Source of the DNA: Posidonia oceanica | Lineage: Eukaryota > Streptophyta > Magnoliopsida > Alismatales > Posidoniaceae | Direction of reading: 5' to 3' | NCBI GenBank assembly: GCA_037176725.1 | Contig: JAZBRS010000026.1 | Location: 101,725,501 to 101,789,500 of the forward strand | Length of the DNA stretch: 64,000 bases | Part shown: positions 24,201-36,029 of the stretch, piece by piece | How positions within the stretch are numbered: position 1 is the first letter of the stretch | Layout: the number at the start of each line of letters is the position of its first letter | The notes under the pieces: generated by a model | Told to the model about the DNA's origin: nothing | The model's database searches: none | The model's input: only the letters and a program-made list of their open reading frames with translations | Made by a program: the position numbers and the translations under genes

Positions 24201-27200
24201 ACAAACCGGTCTTCATAAGCCACATTCTTGGCATCTAAGAGGGTCATGTGTGAAGTGCCAAATCTTACGATGTGCGACAATGAAGGTCTCAGGCTTGAGA
24301 CCACGAGGTAATTGTTTCCATTCAATTTTACCGAGGTACTGCTAAGATTCTCCACAAACAACTCACGAAACGTCGAAGAGGATGCCATATCTTCAACAAA
24401 CAGTGCAAATCAGCGACAAACTGGTCTGATTGCACAGAAAATGGCAACAGCAGATCTGAAAAGCACCAAACAGCACGTGTCCAGACACACACGGTGGAAA
24501 TAAAGGCACACCTAAGGCACATACACAATCCTAGGACCTTCAACACATCACAAGCAGTAGTAGCAGCCTAAAACATGGCACAGGAACCACCAGTGGGGCT
24601 GCACAAGACCACCAATAGCCCTCGAGGAGGACTAACAGCCAGCAAGTTGAAGAGGAGAGAAAAGAAGATGTTGCCGAGTGCTACAGTGATTCCAACGACA
24701 CTACAGTAACTCCAGTCGGTGCTACAATAACTCCGATGGGCCACTATAGTAACTCCGGCAGCGTTACAGTATTCTGATGACGACATGCTCAGGCGACAAC
24801 AGGTGGGAGGGTGGTGACTAGGGTTTCTCAACCTTGCTCTAGTACCATGTTAGAGATTAAAGAGAATAATGATGTATATCTTATTACTAGGAGATGGATT
24901 ACATATATATAGGTATGACCAGATGGTATCCTAATACATGGATATCCAATAACCCATATAACATAGGATATATCCAACAATATCTCTAACGGTATTTATG
25001 ATGTATATCAGAAATTATATTAACAAAATCAATGCATCCACTCATGTCATTTACAAGTGGCTTTCAACCACACAAAGAAATGGTCATAAAAGAAAGTCAC
25101 AAATTTAAGGCATATCTGAGGATGTTGTATAAAAATAATTGCAGATTTAGTGCAAACATTTATCATAAATCTGATTGGTATCAATATATCAATGCAGGCA
25201 ATGCTCATATTAATGAACCATATCTCAAAATTGAATGATACAACAAGGGAACAACTCAACTGATTGGTGGTACAACTGTACGCATAAGTCATGCATGTGT
25301 AAGTTCTCACAACTTTCTGTACATTTTCAAAGATATTTTGTAAAAATAATTGCAACCTTCAAATGATACTTGACCACAAAAAAACACACAGGGGACTATA
25401 TGGCACTTAGAAATCCAGGTGGAAAACCAGCTGAATTATGAGAACATGTAACAAGAGCTGGATAAATATTAATAGATGAAATTCTTAGCTAATATAGCTT
25501 CAAGTTATTTGATATTTTGAGCATACATACTTTGTCCAGCATGAGACTCTGTTCCAGGTGTGCATCCAAAACCCCCGTCCATGTTCTTGCAGCTAATAAT
25601 GTAGCTTACAGCCTTTCCCACATCAATTTTGTCTAAACGATGCAATATTGCAAGACAACATATCGCACAGTAGGAAAACCTGTAGAGGTAGATACCATAT
25701 CAGAAAATAACACATGAAATACCAAAACTAGTGTACATATATATCTGCTAAGTGTTGACAAGTTAAATAGAAGTAAGAAACTGTACCTGGTATCAATTTC
25801 TCCCCACAAATCACCTGAAAAGGATCCATCTTCATTCTGCAGGCTGGCAATATCTTGTACAAAAGTTAAGTGAAACTCGAAAAAATATGGGGTCTTGGAG
25901 ATTTCCTTCAGATAAATAAACAAACTGGTTGCCTCTTTGTGGTATCACCGAATAAGAAACCACAAGTAGATTTTGTATTTTCATAAGTACCACCACTGTG
26001 AACATATCTTCTTGGTAGATAAATCTTTTGTCAGCATGAATCCCATGAAAAGTCTGTTTTATTTTATATTGGCTTCCCATACTTAAAAGAGTACATCCAA
26101 TATTTCTTCAAGAACTGAGAAGAATCTTATCACACATCGAGTTGAACTCTTAAATTATTTTTGTCCGCTTCTCTGCTAGCATGGAAGGCAGATTTCATCC
26201 TTCCCTTCAATATAATTCATTAGATTTTCAGTCTTGAAGGTCTAACAATTGAAAGTTCCACGTGACTAGTAAAACTGAACCAAAGATAAAGAGAACCTTC
26301 AACTTTATAAAGAAACAATGTACAAATTCTAATGATTGTACCTTGAGAAAGAGAAGAATAATTTCCTCTAGGTCATAAACCATAGATCAGCAATAACTTG
26401 TAGCAAGTTCAAGATGCATAAGTTAAAATACTCCAATTCGTTTAACAGCTATTCAAGATGAGATTCCTGCTCGACTTGATGTCTAACTACTAATTTACTG
26501 TGAACTTTGCATATGACACTCTTTGCAACTCAGAACACAGATTCTTAGGTTGGTTTCTCTTAGAACCCTAAAAAGGCCAATTTTAGTTTTGAAAATCTTA
26601 GTTTGCAATTGAACATACAAACATCATAGTTAAGTAGTTAATAATAGACCTCATATCAAGCAATGGAACAAAAAAAATAGCTCCATCTTTTTTGGCTAAA
26701 TTGATGTATTGTTTTGCTAAATTGATGTATTGTTCTGCTAATAAGGTCAATTGATGTAGGATCAACACAAAAAAAACAAAGATAACAGAAGCGAACTACA
26801 ATCCAATTCCCACGTAATTGAAACTCCAATCTTAATCACAAACAATATTCAATTTCAACAATTAAAAAATAATATTGTCAATAACTGTCAATAAACACAT
26901 GATTCCGCTCCTTAAATAGGAGAAACACATAATATACGAAAAGACTAAGATAATACATAAAATAATATCCTAAGATAAAATAAATCCTAAAATAAAGTAA
27001 AATCTCCATCCATCCAATGAAGGTGAAACTGACATTTCACGTGGGTACGTGACAAATGACGATCTTCATCAACTCTCCTCGACGACAAAGAGCTCAACTA
27101 TATCAAGGTAGAGTGTCAATGTTGCTCCAAAAGGTCTACATCTAAGTGACGAAACTCATCCTCAGAAATCCATGTAGCATTGGTAACTAGACGATCCCTC

Positions 27201-30200
27201 CACTGAACGAGGTAACGTAAAGTAACTCCCTTAAGGATGAAGACAACCTCATCCTCAAGCACTATCACTCTGATCACCAACAGGAGGTGGCGCACGTGGT
27301 AGAACTGGCTTTCTACAGCATGGTGTTGTGGAACCTGCAGGTGCACCTGTTGACACAGAAGGGGGCTCAAAGGTTCCTCGGAACGAAAACAAATGCTCAA
27401 CATTGAATACTAGACTAACATTTAAATCATGCGGTAAATTTAACAAATATGCATTGAGACCCTACTTACAAATAATGCAAAAAAGGTCCAAAAGCTCTAA
27501 CATAGAGTTTCTTTAAGGAATTGAGGGGAAACCTTTCTAAACGAACACGAACCATTACATAGTCGCCTTCCTGGAATTCTTGGAATCTACGATGAAGATT
27601 TCAAGACAAGTTATAGTTTTCATTGTTAAGAGCTATTCTACGTCGTATATCAGCATGTAGATCCCTAACGTGCTTAGCAAAGGAGTGACTCAGAAGGACA
27701 AGCATACGGTGGAGGGGGAATAAGATCAATGGATAAGGGGCAAACCAAAAATAATCTCAAAAAGACTCTTTCTAGTGGTCCGATTGATAGAACTATTATA
27801 AGCAACCTGCAATAGGTATAAGTAAATCCCAATTTGCTTGAAGATCACCGACAAGACAATGCAATAGGCTTCCCAAACTCCTATTGACTACCTCAATCTG
27901 ACCATCAGTCGAAGGGTGAAAGGTAAAAGAAAACTTCAAATGTGTCCCAAACAACTATCATAGTGTTTTCCAAAAATAACTAGTGAACTTGACATCTCTA
28001 TTGGATACAATGGAAGTTGGCAAACCATGCAATCATACGACCTCAATAAAGAAAAGTTTGGCCAAGTGTGAAGTATCAAGTATCAGTGGTTTTACTACAA
28101 GAGATGAAGTGTACCATCTTTGAGAATCGATCCACTACCACTAATATGGAGTTATGCTTTCGAAAGGTCTTAGGAAGACCAAGTACAAAGTCCATGGTCA
28201 AGTCCTTCCAGGGGATGCGACATCCAGAGAAAATACGTGCCACATCACGCTGGAGGGATGGCTAACAGAATTGGTCTACCACTGAGGCAATAGTTTTTTC
28301 CCTCCCGAAATGACCAGCGATACCCCAACATGTAATTCCCACACGAAGAAATCACGCAACGAAGTACGGGGAAGACAAAGCTGAACATTGCAAAATAAGA
28401 ATCCATCATGGAGTAGAAAGTCGGTAATGTCATTGTGGTCAGCCTTAGTGAGCTCTTTATAAATTATACCAAAATCTAGACACATCATCCTTAAGATGCT
28501 CAAACCCAATTACTTGGACATACATAGTATGCAAGAGTGATATTCGACAACAGAGCACGCTAGCAACTTTGTTCTCAACACCAAAACAATATTTGAGGAC
28601 AAAAGTATACTCTGAAGAAATTTTGTCCACTTGATGTATCGAGCACTGAGTTTCTTTTGTGACTCTAGATACCTAAAGGCTTGATGATCAAAATATAAAA
28701 CAAACTCTCGAAGTATGAGATAATGACACCAATAACGAATAGCTTGTACCATGACATAGAATTCCTTGTCATACATCAAATATCATTATTTGGCATCATT
28801 CAACTTCTCACTAAAGAAGGCAATAGGATGACCTTCTTGACTAAGCACACCCCTGCTGTTGCCGATACCATATACATTGCAAGCCACCTCAAAATGTCAA
28901 GAGAAGTCAAGGAGACATAAAACAGGGGTTGTGATCATCTTATCCTTTATGGAAAGCTTGGGTTGCAGATGCAGTCCTACAAAACTCACCTCCCTTCAAA
29001 CAATCAATAAAAGGTGCCATAACAGTGCTAAACCTATGAATGAAATGACAATAGAAAGTAGCTAAGCCATGGAAGCTACACAACTCTGAGATGGAACATG
29101 GTTCCAACCATTCTTAAATTGCCTTGACTTTATCTAGGTCAGCAGCAACACCTTTATCAGAAATCACAAAACCAAGAAAAACAACTTTTGTTTGCATGTA
29201 AGAACACTTCTTTAGGTTGATGTACAACTGCTCTGTTCGAAGTGTTTCAAATACAACTTGAAGGTGTGACAAATGGCTTGCTTGTGTCTTACTATAGATC
29301 AGGGTATCATCAAAATAGACCACCAAAGATTTCCTAATAAACGGACGAAGTACTTGGTTAATTACCCTCATAAAAGTACTCGATGCATTCGACAATCCAA
29401 GGGCATGACCAACCACTCATAAAGACCACCAAGAGTTTTAAATGCAGTCTTCATTCATCACCCGATCGGATACCGATTTGATGAATTAAGAGGACCCAGT
29501 CATAAGATAAGCATATCGTCTAGGCAAAGTATGGGAAACCTAAACTTGGCAATGATCTTGTAAATAGGTCGACTATCCATGCATATTCACCAAGATCCAT
29601 CTTTCTTTGGTGCTAACAAGGTAGGAACTACACCAAGGCTCTCATAGACAAATCCTTTCTTGAACAATCCTTCAAATTGTCTCTTTAGTTCAGCATGTTT
29701 GGTTGGATTCATTAATGTAGGCAATTTTGGAGTGACGAACCCAGAATTAAGTCAATAACATGTTGAACGTCCCTCAAAGGAGGTAACCCATCAAGAAGCT
29801 CGACTTGAGTCGTATCCTTAAATCCTTCAAGAAGTTTGGTGACCCCGTGAGACATAGACTCTGTGCTTAGGAGGAGGAATGTTTGTAGCGATTAGGACAC
29901 ATATAACACAAGTTTCCTTCCCCATGGCTTCTAGCTCATATCCACACATGAAATATAGAGACTGCGCATTTTGACCCTTAATGGCTGGACCATGTTTGTT
30001 ACCCTTGTCCTTATCAGATGACGTTGCTGGGACTAGCTTAATGAACTTGCCATTGTGCTTAAACACATAGGTATTATCACGTCCATAATGAATGGGGTCT
30101 ACGTCCCAAATCCAAGGACGGCCAAGGAGGATATGTGCAACATCCATAGGAAGAACATCGCACCAAATATGATCTAAGTAGTCACCCATCTGGATAGGGA

Positions 30201-33200
30201 CACAACATCTCTCAGTGATGGGTAGGAATGTCTGATGAACCCATGCTACCCTAAATGGATGAGGATGTGGTTCTGGTAGAAGTTTCATGAGAGCAATTAT
30301 GATTTTTGAGACCACGTTCGATGAACTATCCCCATCAATGACGATTTTGCAAACTTTTGGTGCATTTCCACTGATCAAACTCATCTAGGGAGTCATAATA
30401 CACCTCATTACTTGGATGACATCATTAGACTCATGGAAGGTGTCATCTTGGTCAATGTTGCATTCATCAGAGTCATCATAAGGAGTAACCTCTTATGCTA
30501 TGCAATATTGATCATCCACAATTCCATCATTCGGTGTACTGATCATGAGATTTCTTTGGGGGCAAGGAGAAGCACAATGACCCCTTTGATGGCAACTAAA
30601 ACACTCAACCGATGATGACTATCGAGGGTTTGAAGACAAGAATTTATGTGCTCTAAGAAATAGACTTTGCAATCTTGGTAGAGGACGAAGGTGTCTTCCA
30701 CTGAAAACCCATGCGTTGAGAAGAGAAAGTACAATGGCTAGTAGAGGTCTTGAGGTATTTTTTGACCTCAATGGCTTTATGAAAAGCCTCCTCTAATGTA
30801 TCAGTTGTGTGCAACTCAACTTCTCGTTTAATGTCCAAACGTAGCCCATTGACAAATTTAATGATGATGACCCAAGGCTCGTCCCTATCCATATAGTCAA
30901 TCACTGACCTGTCGAAGATTCAACTAATTTTCATAAAGTTGGCATTTGTATTGCACACGTAAATACTTCTCCTTAAGCTTTTGTTTCAAAACATCCCACA
31001 ACTAAATGGATGGCTCTCTTAGACGCTCTAGGTCTCCCAACTGTGTGCCAAAATCGCTTGGCAGACCCTTCCAATTTCATCTTAACAAATCAGACTTTAA
31101 AATGGTCACACATGTCATACCATGCAAAATAATCATCCATACTTGCTAGCCAGTCGAGGAAAATGGTAAGGTCAAGCCTTCTATCACAGCTTGGGACATC
31201 GACCTTAACTTTATTTGTGATATCATTAGGATAACGGTGAAACTACGGTTGTCTTTGTCTGTCTCTGTGATCATGCTCAAAGTCATGGTCATCCTCAAAG
31301 TGGTTCTCGACTCCCTCGTAACGACGGAAATTCCTCCGACCATCGATTGTAGGGAGGCTCACGTCTCAGGCCTCTAGAAATTCTCATGATAATAGTCTCA
31401 ATGTCCATGATTGATGTCACAACGATCATGTCTATGGTTGTTTCGGTGATCGTCATCTCGATTATCCCTGTCACGATAACCGTTATCAAGACGATAACGA
31501 TCGTCAATCTCAAAGTCAAAGTGATCTTCGCAATCCTTACGAACAAACTGGATACATAACTCCTCAAACTGCCTAGTGAGTTCACCTATTCTAGTTGTCA
31601 ATTTTTCCAATGTGGTTTCTAAGGTGGTCACTCTCTCACTCAGGCTTTTGTGAGCCATGATAAGAATGGAAAGGTCAAAGGAATAAATATGAATGGGTGG
31701 TAGGATGTAAATCTAAGCAATTTAAACTAAAATGTATGCAAAACTAGCATATAGAAAAAATGAAAACCAGAAGTGCATGTAATAGTACATGTAAAGAGAA
31801 AGGCTAAAACAAGAATGATTCCAAAGATGGGCGAGGATGCAATATGTTAAATTTAACCGCCTTGATGTAAATATAAGCACAAATCAAGTAGAGTAAGTGT
31901 ACCGTCCTTGTAGCTAAGATAACTTCTTCTTCTGTCTTGGAGTATTATATTATCTTTGAAACTTCAAGGTCTATTTTACAATGTTTGCAATTTCAAATAA
32001 GTTCTGCACTTTTCAGCAAAATGAACCCTAGTAAAGAACCTGATCTTGGTCTTTACAGGTGTTGCTACAAGGAGGGGTTTGCGGCGACGCTTGTAGTGTA
32101 AGGCAACGTCGACAACTAGGGCGACGCTCGTGGCGGGTAACAAGTGTGGTTTGGTCTGAGGGCTAAGGGTGAAGGAAGCACAGCGATTGCTTGTGTGATG
32201 CGCGGTGGCCGCTCAAGCAAGGCATGGCAACAGTGGCGGTGTAGGGCAGTGGTGCCTCTGTGGTGACGGTGGTGCTGTGATGGCGATGACGGCACGACAG
32301 TGACAACAATGGAGGAAAGATTTGCAGGCATGTGGGTTGGCATGCGGGCGATGACGATGGTGGTGGCGTGCAGGTGGTGACGTGCTTGTAGTGGCAACAA
32401 CAACGGCGATCGAAGTTTGCTATGGTACCAAATTAATGTGGGATCAACACAAAGATAGTGGAAGTGAACTACAATCCGATTCCCACGTAATTGGAACTCC
32501 AATCCTAATCACAAACAATACTCAATTTCAACAACTAGAAAATAATATCATCAATAACTGTCAATAAACACGTGATTCCTCTCCTTAAATCGGAGAAACA
32601 CATATAAACGAAAAGACTAAAATATCCCTAACATATCTCAGGATGATATCTTAAGATATAATACCCCTAAAATATCTCAAGATAATACATAAAATAATAT
32701 CCTAAAATAAAATAAATCCTAAAATAAAGTAAAATCTCCATCCATCCAATGAAGATGAAATCGACGTCTCACATAGGTACATGACGAATAACAATCTTGA
32801 TCATCAATTGTCTTGCAAAACACATTAAAAAACGATAGTGTTCTCCTTTTTATTTTCTAGACTAGATTTGGGCTATCACGTGTGACCTAGATGGAATAAC
32901 TTCTCCTGCAACAAGATTGCAAAGCTACCCAAGTTTTCAGGCTAAAAATGTGCTTCATGTCTATGCATGTCTCTTATGAAAGGGAAAATGGCAATTAAGT
33001 TCACAACTTAGAAGCAAAATCCAAAAGCAATTGCAATTCTTCAGCTTTAAAAAGGTTTAAACAAATAAAATATTCAAATACAAACAAAACTGGATACAGT
33101 CTGACACCTTGTCGAAATCCAGAACCTCCAGCCTATTGAGAAGAGCTAAAACTTGCACAGCACTGAGAGTGAACAGGATGTTGGGATCATGCCCAATATT

Positions 33201-33623
33201 ACCCCCAAATCCTCCTACACCAGAAAGGAGCAAACAAGAAAAGGAAGCAATCTCCTCTCATGAATCAACTAATGAGACCAAAGAATAATGAAATCAAAAT
33301 AAAACCAACTCTTTTATAAGACAGAGACCACAGTCATGCCAGCACTCCATGATCCATGAGACGACTTCTTCTGGGTCAACAGCATTGAGCTTGTGGAGGA
33401 GATCGAGGGTGGTCAGACCCCAGTAGGCACCATTTAGCCTCAAGTGCTCCATTGCAAGAGCTTCGAAATTATCCTTCTTCTGATCAAAATTAAGCACAGA
33501 AATCAAATCTTTAAAATATCATTTTCCCCAAAAAACATATATCTTAAAGAAAAAAGGGGACACCTTCTCAACAGCTAAGATGTACTTCACATGCTTCTCT
33601 GCTTCTAGTCCTTCCATTTCCAT
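18279..33623 (-). CDS. RGTB: Rab geranylgeranyltransferase (type II) beta subunit
   Basis: Catalytic beta subunit that, with the alpha subunit and Rab escort protein, attaches geranylgeranyl groups to C-terminal cysteines of Rab GTPases in the cytosol. Nine coding exons on the minus strand: 33623-33564, 33479-33329, 33214-33098, 25853-25787, 25679-25531, 19105-18936, 18841-18743, 18637-18562 and 18373-18279. They total 984 nt, 327 aa, with consistent phases. Prenyltransferase alpha-alpha repeats are visible ([41 protein letters not shown]). Zinc ligands are D238 and C240 in DVCYSWW and H290 in YHTYF. The start fits family N-termini ending EKHV-YI; the methionine two codons on is an alternative. 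Oddities: introns of 7.2 and 6.4 kb carry whole retrotransposons, and residues 215-238 contain a 12-residue tandem duplication. A CT-rich segment at 35617-35800 could be a non-coding first exon. Confidence 0.92.
18936..19007 (-). repeat. 36-bp in-frame tandem duplication within exon 6 of the Rab GGTase beta gene
   Basis: Two adjacent 12-codon blocks read [12 protein letters not shown] and [12 protein letters not shown]. Family members that I recall carry this block once, directly before the zinc-binding DVC motif. The duplication keeps the frame and ends at the exon 6 splice donor. Confidence 0.8.
19614..19759 (-). repeat. 3' LTR of the intronic copia element
   Basis: Starts TGTTAGAGATT on the + strand and matches the right LTR for about 145 bp. 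Its inner edge is followed by the polypurine tract, read on the minus strand as TTTGAGAGGAG. About a dozen terminal bases found in the other LTR are missing here. Confidence 0.75.
20345..21150 (-). pseudogene. Copia reverse transcriptase, degenerate
   Basis: A minus-strand frame at 20345-20719 carries the core [11 protein letters not shown], followed by [13 protein letters not shown] and [18 protein letters not shown], all typical of copia reverse transcriptase. Further RT fragments run to about 21150 in shifted frames. RNase H remnants lie to the left, down to about 19780. The copy is broken and non-functional. Confidence 0.85.
21793..22401. mobile_element. Non-autonomous hAT-like element nested in the copia element
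   Basis: A 609-bp insertion starts TAGACCTGTC and ends GACAGGTCTA (perfect 10-bp inverted termini). It is flanked by an exact 8-bp duplication CATCCAAA at 21785-21792 and 22402-22409. An 8-bp duplication is characteristic of hAT transposons. The interior is AT-rich with many copies of CGTGTC/GACACG-like words near both ends and no transposase. It splits the copia polyprotein in the integrase-to-RT region, so it arrived after the retrotransposon. Confidence 0.88.
22498..23109 (-). pseudogene. Copia integrase region, degenerate
   Basis: Minus-strand frames show the GAG-pre-integrase pattern ([14 protein letters not shown], then [15 protein letters not shown]), which supplies the HHCC zinc site. 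Later comes the integrase core phrase [15 protein letters not shown]. Several frameshifts and stops are present. Confidence 0.8.
23575..24388 (-). pseudogene. Copia gag with zinc knuckle, degenerate
   Basis: The frame at 24388-24080 starts with a Met and has the pattern [13 protein letters not shown] typical of copia gag N-termini. A CX2CX4HX4C zinc knuckle ([14 protein letters not shown]) is read at about 23650-23695. The frames between are shifted. Confidence 0.75.
24848..24991 (-). repeat. 5' LTR of the intronic copia element
   Basis: The + strand starts TGTTAGAGATT and ends ATCTCTAACG, nearly mirror-image ends, with the target-site duplication GTATT directly outside. The tRNA-Met-type primer binding site adjoins the inner edge. 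Confidence 0.8.
26752..27071 (-). repeat. 3' LTR of the intronic gypsy element
   Basis: About 320 bp, matching the LTR at 32434-32803. The inner edge follows a polypurine tract (GAGGAGAG on the minus strand). The other LTR is about 50 bp longer, mainly in an AT-rich segment around ATATCTCA. Confidence 0.8.
27116..27403 (-). pseudogene. Gypsy integrase C-terminus with chromodomain-like segment
   Basis: The minus-strand frame ends [18 protein letters not shown] followed by an acidic helix, the familiar chromodomain pattern (YLVKW...TWE). Chromodomains at the integrase C-terminus target chromovirus insertion to chromatin. The frame is separated from the integrase core by stops. Confidence 0.75.
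27540..28505 (-). pseudogene. Gypsy integrase core, degenerate
   Basis: Several short minus-strand frames together carry integrase-like phrases, including DRFSKMVHF near 28100-28135 and [10 protein letters not shown] near 28010-28050. These correspond to the DDE catalytic region. Stops and frame changes are frequent. Confidence 0.65.
28510..28779 (-). pseudogene. Gypsy RNase H, degenerate
   Basis: The frame begins [19 protein letters not shown] and continues to FDHQAFRYL, the standard RNase H pattern of gypsy polyproteins (YDKE...L..W.HYL, TDH.AL.YL). Confidence 0.8.
29114..29830 (-). pseudogene. Gypsy reverse transcriptase, degenerate
   Basis: The frame at 29416-29114 contains [19 protein letters not shown], the catalytic [10 protein letters not shown] box and [11 protein letters not shown]. 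The upstream RT part is in other frames up to about 29830 and is broken. Confidence 0.85.
29827..30384 (-). pseudogene. Gypsy aspartic protease-like domain
   Basis: A 185-codon open frame reads [14 protein letters not shown] near its start and later [12 protein letters not shown]. This matches the retropepsin-like domain of plant gypsy polyproteins, whose active-site loop is often DGGSS-N in this group. Confidence 0.75.
30560..31658 (-). pseudogene. Gypsy gag with zinc knuckle, degenerate
   Basis: A Met-starting frame at 31658 ([20 protein letters not shown]) looks coiled-coil. A later frame near 30904-30653 shows a gag core ([16 protein letters not shown]). A zinc knuckle [14 protein letters not shown] (CX2CX4HX4C) is read at about 30560-30605. 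The pieces are in different frames. Confidence 0.75.
32434..32803 (-). repeat. 5' LTR of the intronic gypsy element
   Basis: About 370 bp, similar along its length to 26752-27071, with TG/CA-type ends and the target-site duplication TCAAT directly outside at 32804-32808. Confidence 0.8.
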
Positions 33624-35800
33624 TTTGAGAAAAAAAAGGTATCAGCAAGAGGTTAGAAAGGGTCGGCTCCACTTCTGGTTCTTCCAACGCTTGAACAAAG
33701 GAACTTTACGAAAGAGTATGATGTATGGAGTCTGTTTGTGGTTAACAAAAGAAAAAACGACGACATTCTGATATTAAAAGAAAGTCTTTTTTTCAGCGGT
33801 AATCAGAAATTTTATTGAGAAAAGTTTTGAACCAGAAAATACAAGAGAACAAGCTTATCAAGAGGATATGCAAGAAGAAAGAAAATGCGAAAGATCAGCC
33901 AAAAAATAAAACAGAAATAGGTATTAACCACTCAAGCCAGTCCTGCACAAAAAGATCAGAATCCTTGATGGTACCCCTGCTCGGAAACCACTCCTATCTT
34001 CAATAAGCTGTAGCACTCAGATCTCGGATCTCTGGTATTAAAATAAAGTCAAAGGAATGAAAGAAATAGAAAATATTTCACAATGAATTCAATTCTGATT
34101 TTTGTGCTTGTAACAAGAAAAATCAGAAGTAATACAAAGTTTGCAAGTTTTTACATCACTTGAATTATAAAAGGGAAGTTTGTCAAGCGCATACAATGAC
34201 TAAATCTAAAATAACCTATGGAATTTTAACTCATTTCTCAGAAAAAGAATGGAATAGTGCCTTTTTATAAAAACACATTATAAATTGATGCTTGATGTAA
34301 ACTTTGATGTATTTTCCGTTTTTCTTATTGACTTCTCCTAAGCTAGATCCAAATCATGCAGAACACTGGTTTTCTACTATTTCTCCTTCTAACTATTCGT
34401 GGGATAGTCTGATCTTTGTGGGCACATGCTTCTTTTTCTTTTTCTTTTATTGCAGCAATTAGAAGTACTGTCCTCAAGTTGAGCTACTAGTATCATGAAC
34501 TCAAATACTGACTAGAATTTTAAAACATACTCTAATTGGTGTGGATCAGATCTTGGCCAAGTTCCATGTTGGTTCCCAAATAAGGAGGACCTGTCAAGAG
34601 TCTAATCCATATCTTTAACATCAAAACAAGCTTACCCATTCATCTTTAGTTCTGGCCCTAATTGGCTACTTTTCAAGAACAGATATTCTATTATACATGT
34701 GCCCTTACATAACCCATAACAGGATGATTGTGAAATTCTTGTAACACCTACGTCCAGATATTCTTGCAACCTTCAATCATGATCTCAAAAAAAATGATGA
34801 CTCATAATAAATAAAAGAATGTGCCCCTAGATGGTAAAAAGTCAATGTCAATGGTAGATCTGATGACAAGTATTTTGGGGGGAGAATAAATCGATATAAA
34901 GGTGTATTTGTAATCTACTGGATTTTAAAAGGGGTACCTTTAGTTACTCCACGGTTTGCAAGTGAAAAGCATTTTTACAAGAAAAGTATACATAAGAAGG
35001 GAGGATTCCTTTTGGATTGTATTAACCACAAGAACTTTAAGACTGCACAATTCTTTTTCCAATTTCCATATTTTTTTACACTAATATATTACCAATCTAA
35101 TCTAATGCCACTGATGTTCTGTATTTTATAGGACATTTTCAGAGAAGCCAACAGTCAGGGTGCTTGTCGTGATATTAAGCTATTAACATAAATCTACCGC
35201 AAGATTGTTGCTGGACGCAATATTGACGATGTCAAGGAGAATGTTGATGGGTGACTATGGCTCCTTTAGAGGTTGATACTCGAAGTGGAAGATACGTTTT
35301 GTGTGATGCAAATATACGATATAAGTTACAGAAAAGTCAGCAATAACAGCAACCTTTCAAAATCTAAAATAGTTTCATATTCTAAAAGCCATTAATTGTC
35401 TCACTGAAGTTGTGTGCACTTGCAGCCTTGTGAGAATAGCAAATCAAGCAAAACAAAACATAACTAATAGGTGTACCTTAACAAGCAGAAGGAAGGGATT
35501 TTTTTTTTCCTCCCACAGATGTCCATTTCGAATCAAAAGATAACCAATCTCTAATTCAAAACTCATAAACAAACTTTTTTTTAAAAAGGGACCTTGACAG
35601 GTAAATCAGATCTAACCTTTGCTGACGAGAACAACAAGGGAAGCACGATCTCTGTTCCTTCACCTAAAAGCATGATCGCCGGTGGAAGAGGATCTGGCGA
35701 AGGAGACGATCACCGGCGAGAGTAGAGGGAGGTGACGAGATCGCCGATGGGAAGAGGGCGGCAGGTCGAGGTGGAGGGGAGGGCGCGGAGGAGAGGGAGG
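33624..35800 (-). promoter_or_regulatory. Upstream region of the Rab GGTase beta gene, possible non-coding first exon
   Basis: The minus strand at about 35800-35617 is CT- and GC-rich, unlike its AT-rich surroundings, and ends in a good donor (GCAAAG before GTTAGA). It could be a 5' untranslated exon joined across a ~2-kb intron to the first coding exon. It contains an ATG at 35673 that would open a short upstream frame. No acceptor could be fixed just before the coding start, although a branch-point-like CTGATAC and a T-rich tract precede it. The interval 33800-35600 otherwise holds nothing recognisable. Confidence 0.4.
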
Positions 35801-35939
35801 GCAAAATCATGAAAATAGGAACGGGTCGTATAAATTTGTCGGAAAGATTTGTGTAATTTGCCGCTAAAATAGTTTCGGGAAAATATATTGTGTGGCCAGT
35901 CGGGGTGGGTGTTTTGGGGGTTTTCTCAGTGCCAGGGGG

Positions 35940-36016
35940 TAAATGCGTCTATGGGATTCGAACTTCTAATCTCTTGTACAACTATAAAGAGATTTTACCA
36001 TTAGATCAAGTAATTG
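35940..36016 (-). mobile_element. tRNA-derived SINE head (possible)
   Basis: Read on the minus strand, CTTGATCTAATGG resembles a pol III A box, and about 35-40 bases on AAGTTCGAATCCCA matches a B box (GGTTCGANTCC). The spacing is that of tRNA-derived SINEs. The 3' part and the flanking duplication were not resolved. Confidence 0.45.
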
Positions 36017-36029
36017 CAGACGATAGTTT

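Larger units (their letters stand above)
19614..24991 (-). mobile_element. Ty1-copia LTR retrotransposon in an intron of the Rab GGTase beta gene
   Basis: A 5.4-kb element inserted in the intron between exons 5 and 6, in the sense orientation of the host gene. It is bounded by the target-site duplication GTATT at 19609-19613 and 24992-24996. Short LTRs lie at both ends. The primer binding site, read on the minus strand next to the 5' LTR (about 24835-24847), is TGGTACTAGAGC, close to the initiator tRNA-Met type. Domain order on the minus strand is gag, zinc knuckle, integrase, reverse transcriptase, RNase H, which is the copia order. The frames are broken by many stops and shifts, and a 609-bp DNA element interrupts the integrase/RT region, so it cannot be autonomous. 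Confidence 0.9.
26752..32803 (-). mobile_element. Ty3-gypsy (chromovirus-like) retrotransposon in an intron of the Rab GGTase beta gene
   Basis: A 6.05-kb element in the intron between exons 3 and 4, in the same orientation as the host gene. The target-site duplication TCAAT is exact at 26747-26751 and 32804-32808. LTRs lie at both ends, and a degenerate initiator tRNA-Met-type primer site (TGGTACCATAGC on the minus strand) is at about 32419-32430. Minus-strand domain order is gag with zinc knuckle, protease, RT, RNase H, integrase and a C-terminal chromodomain-like segment, the gypsy/chromovirus order. All frames are interrupted, so the copy is dead. Confidence 0.9.
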
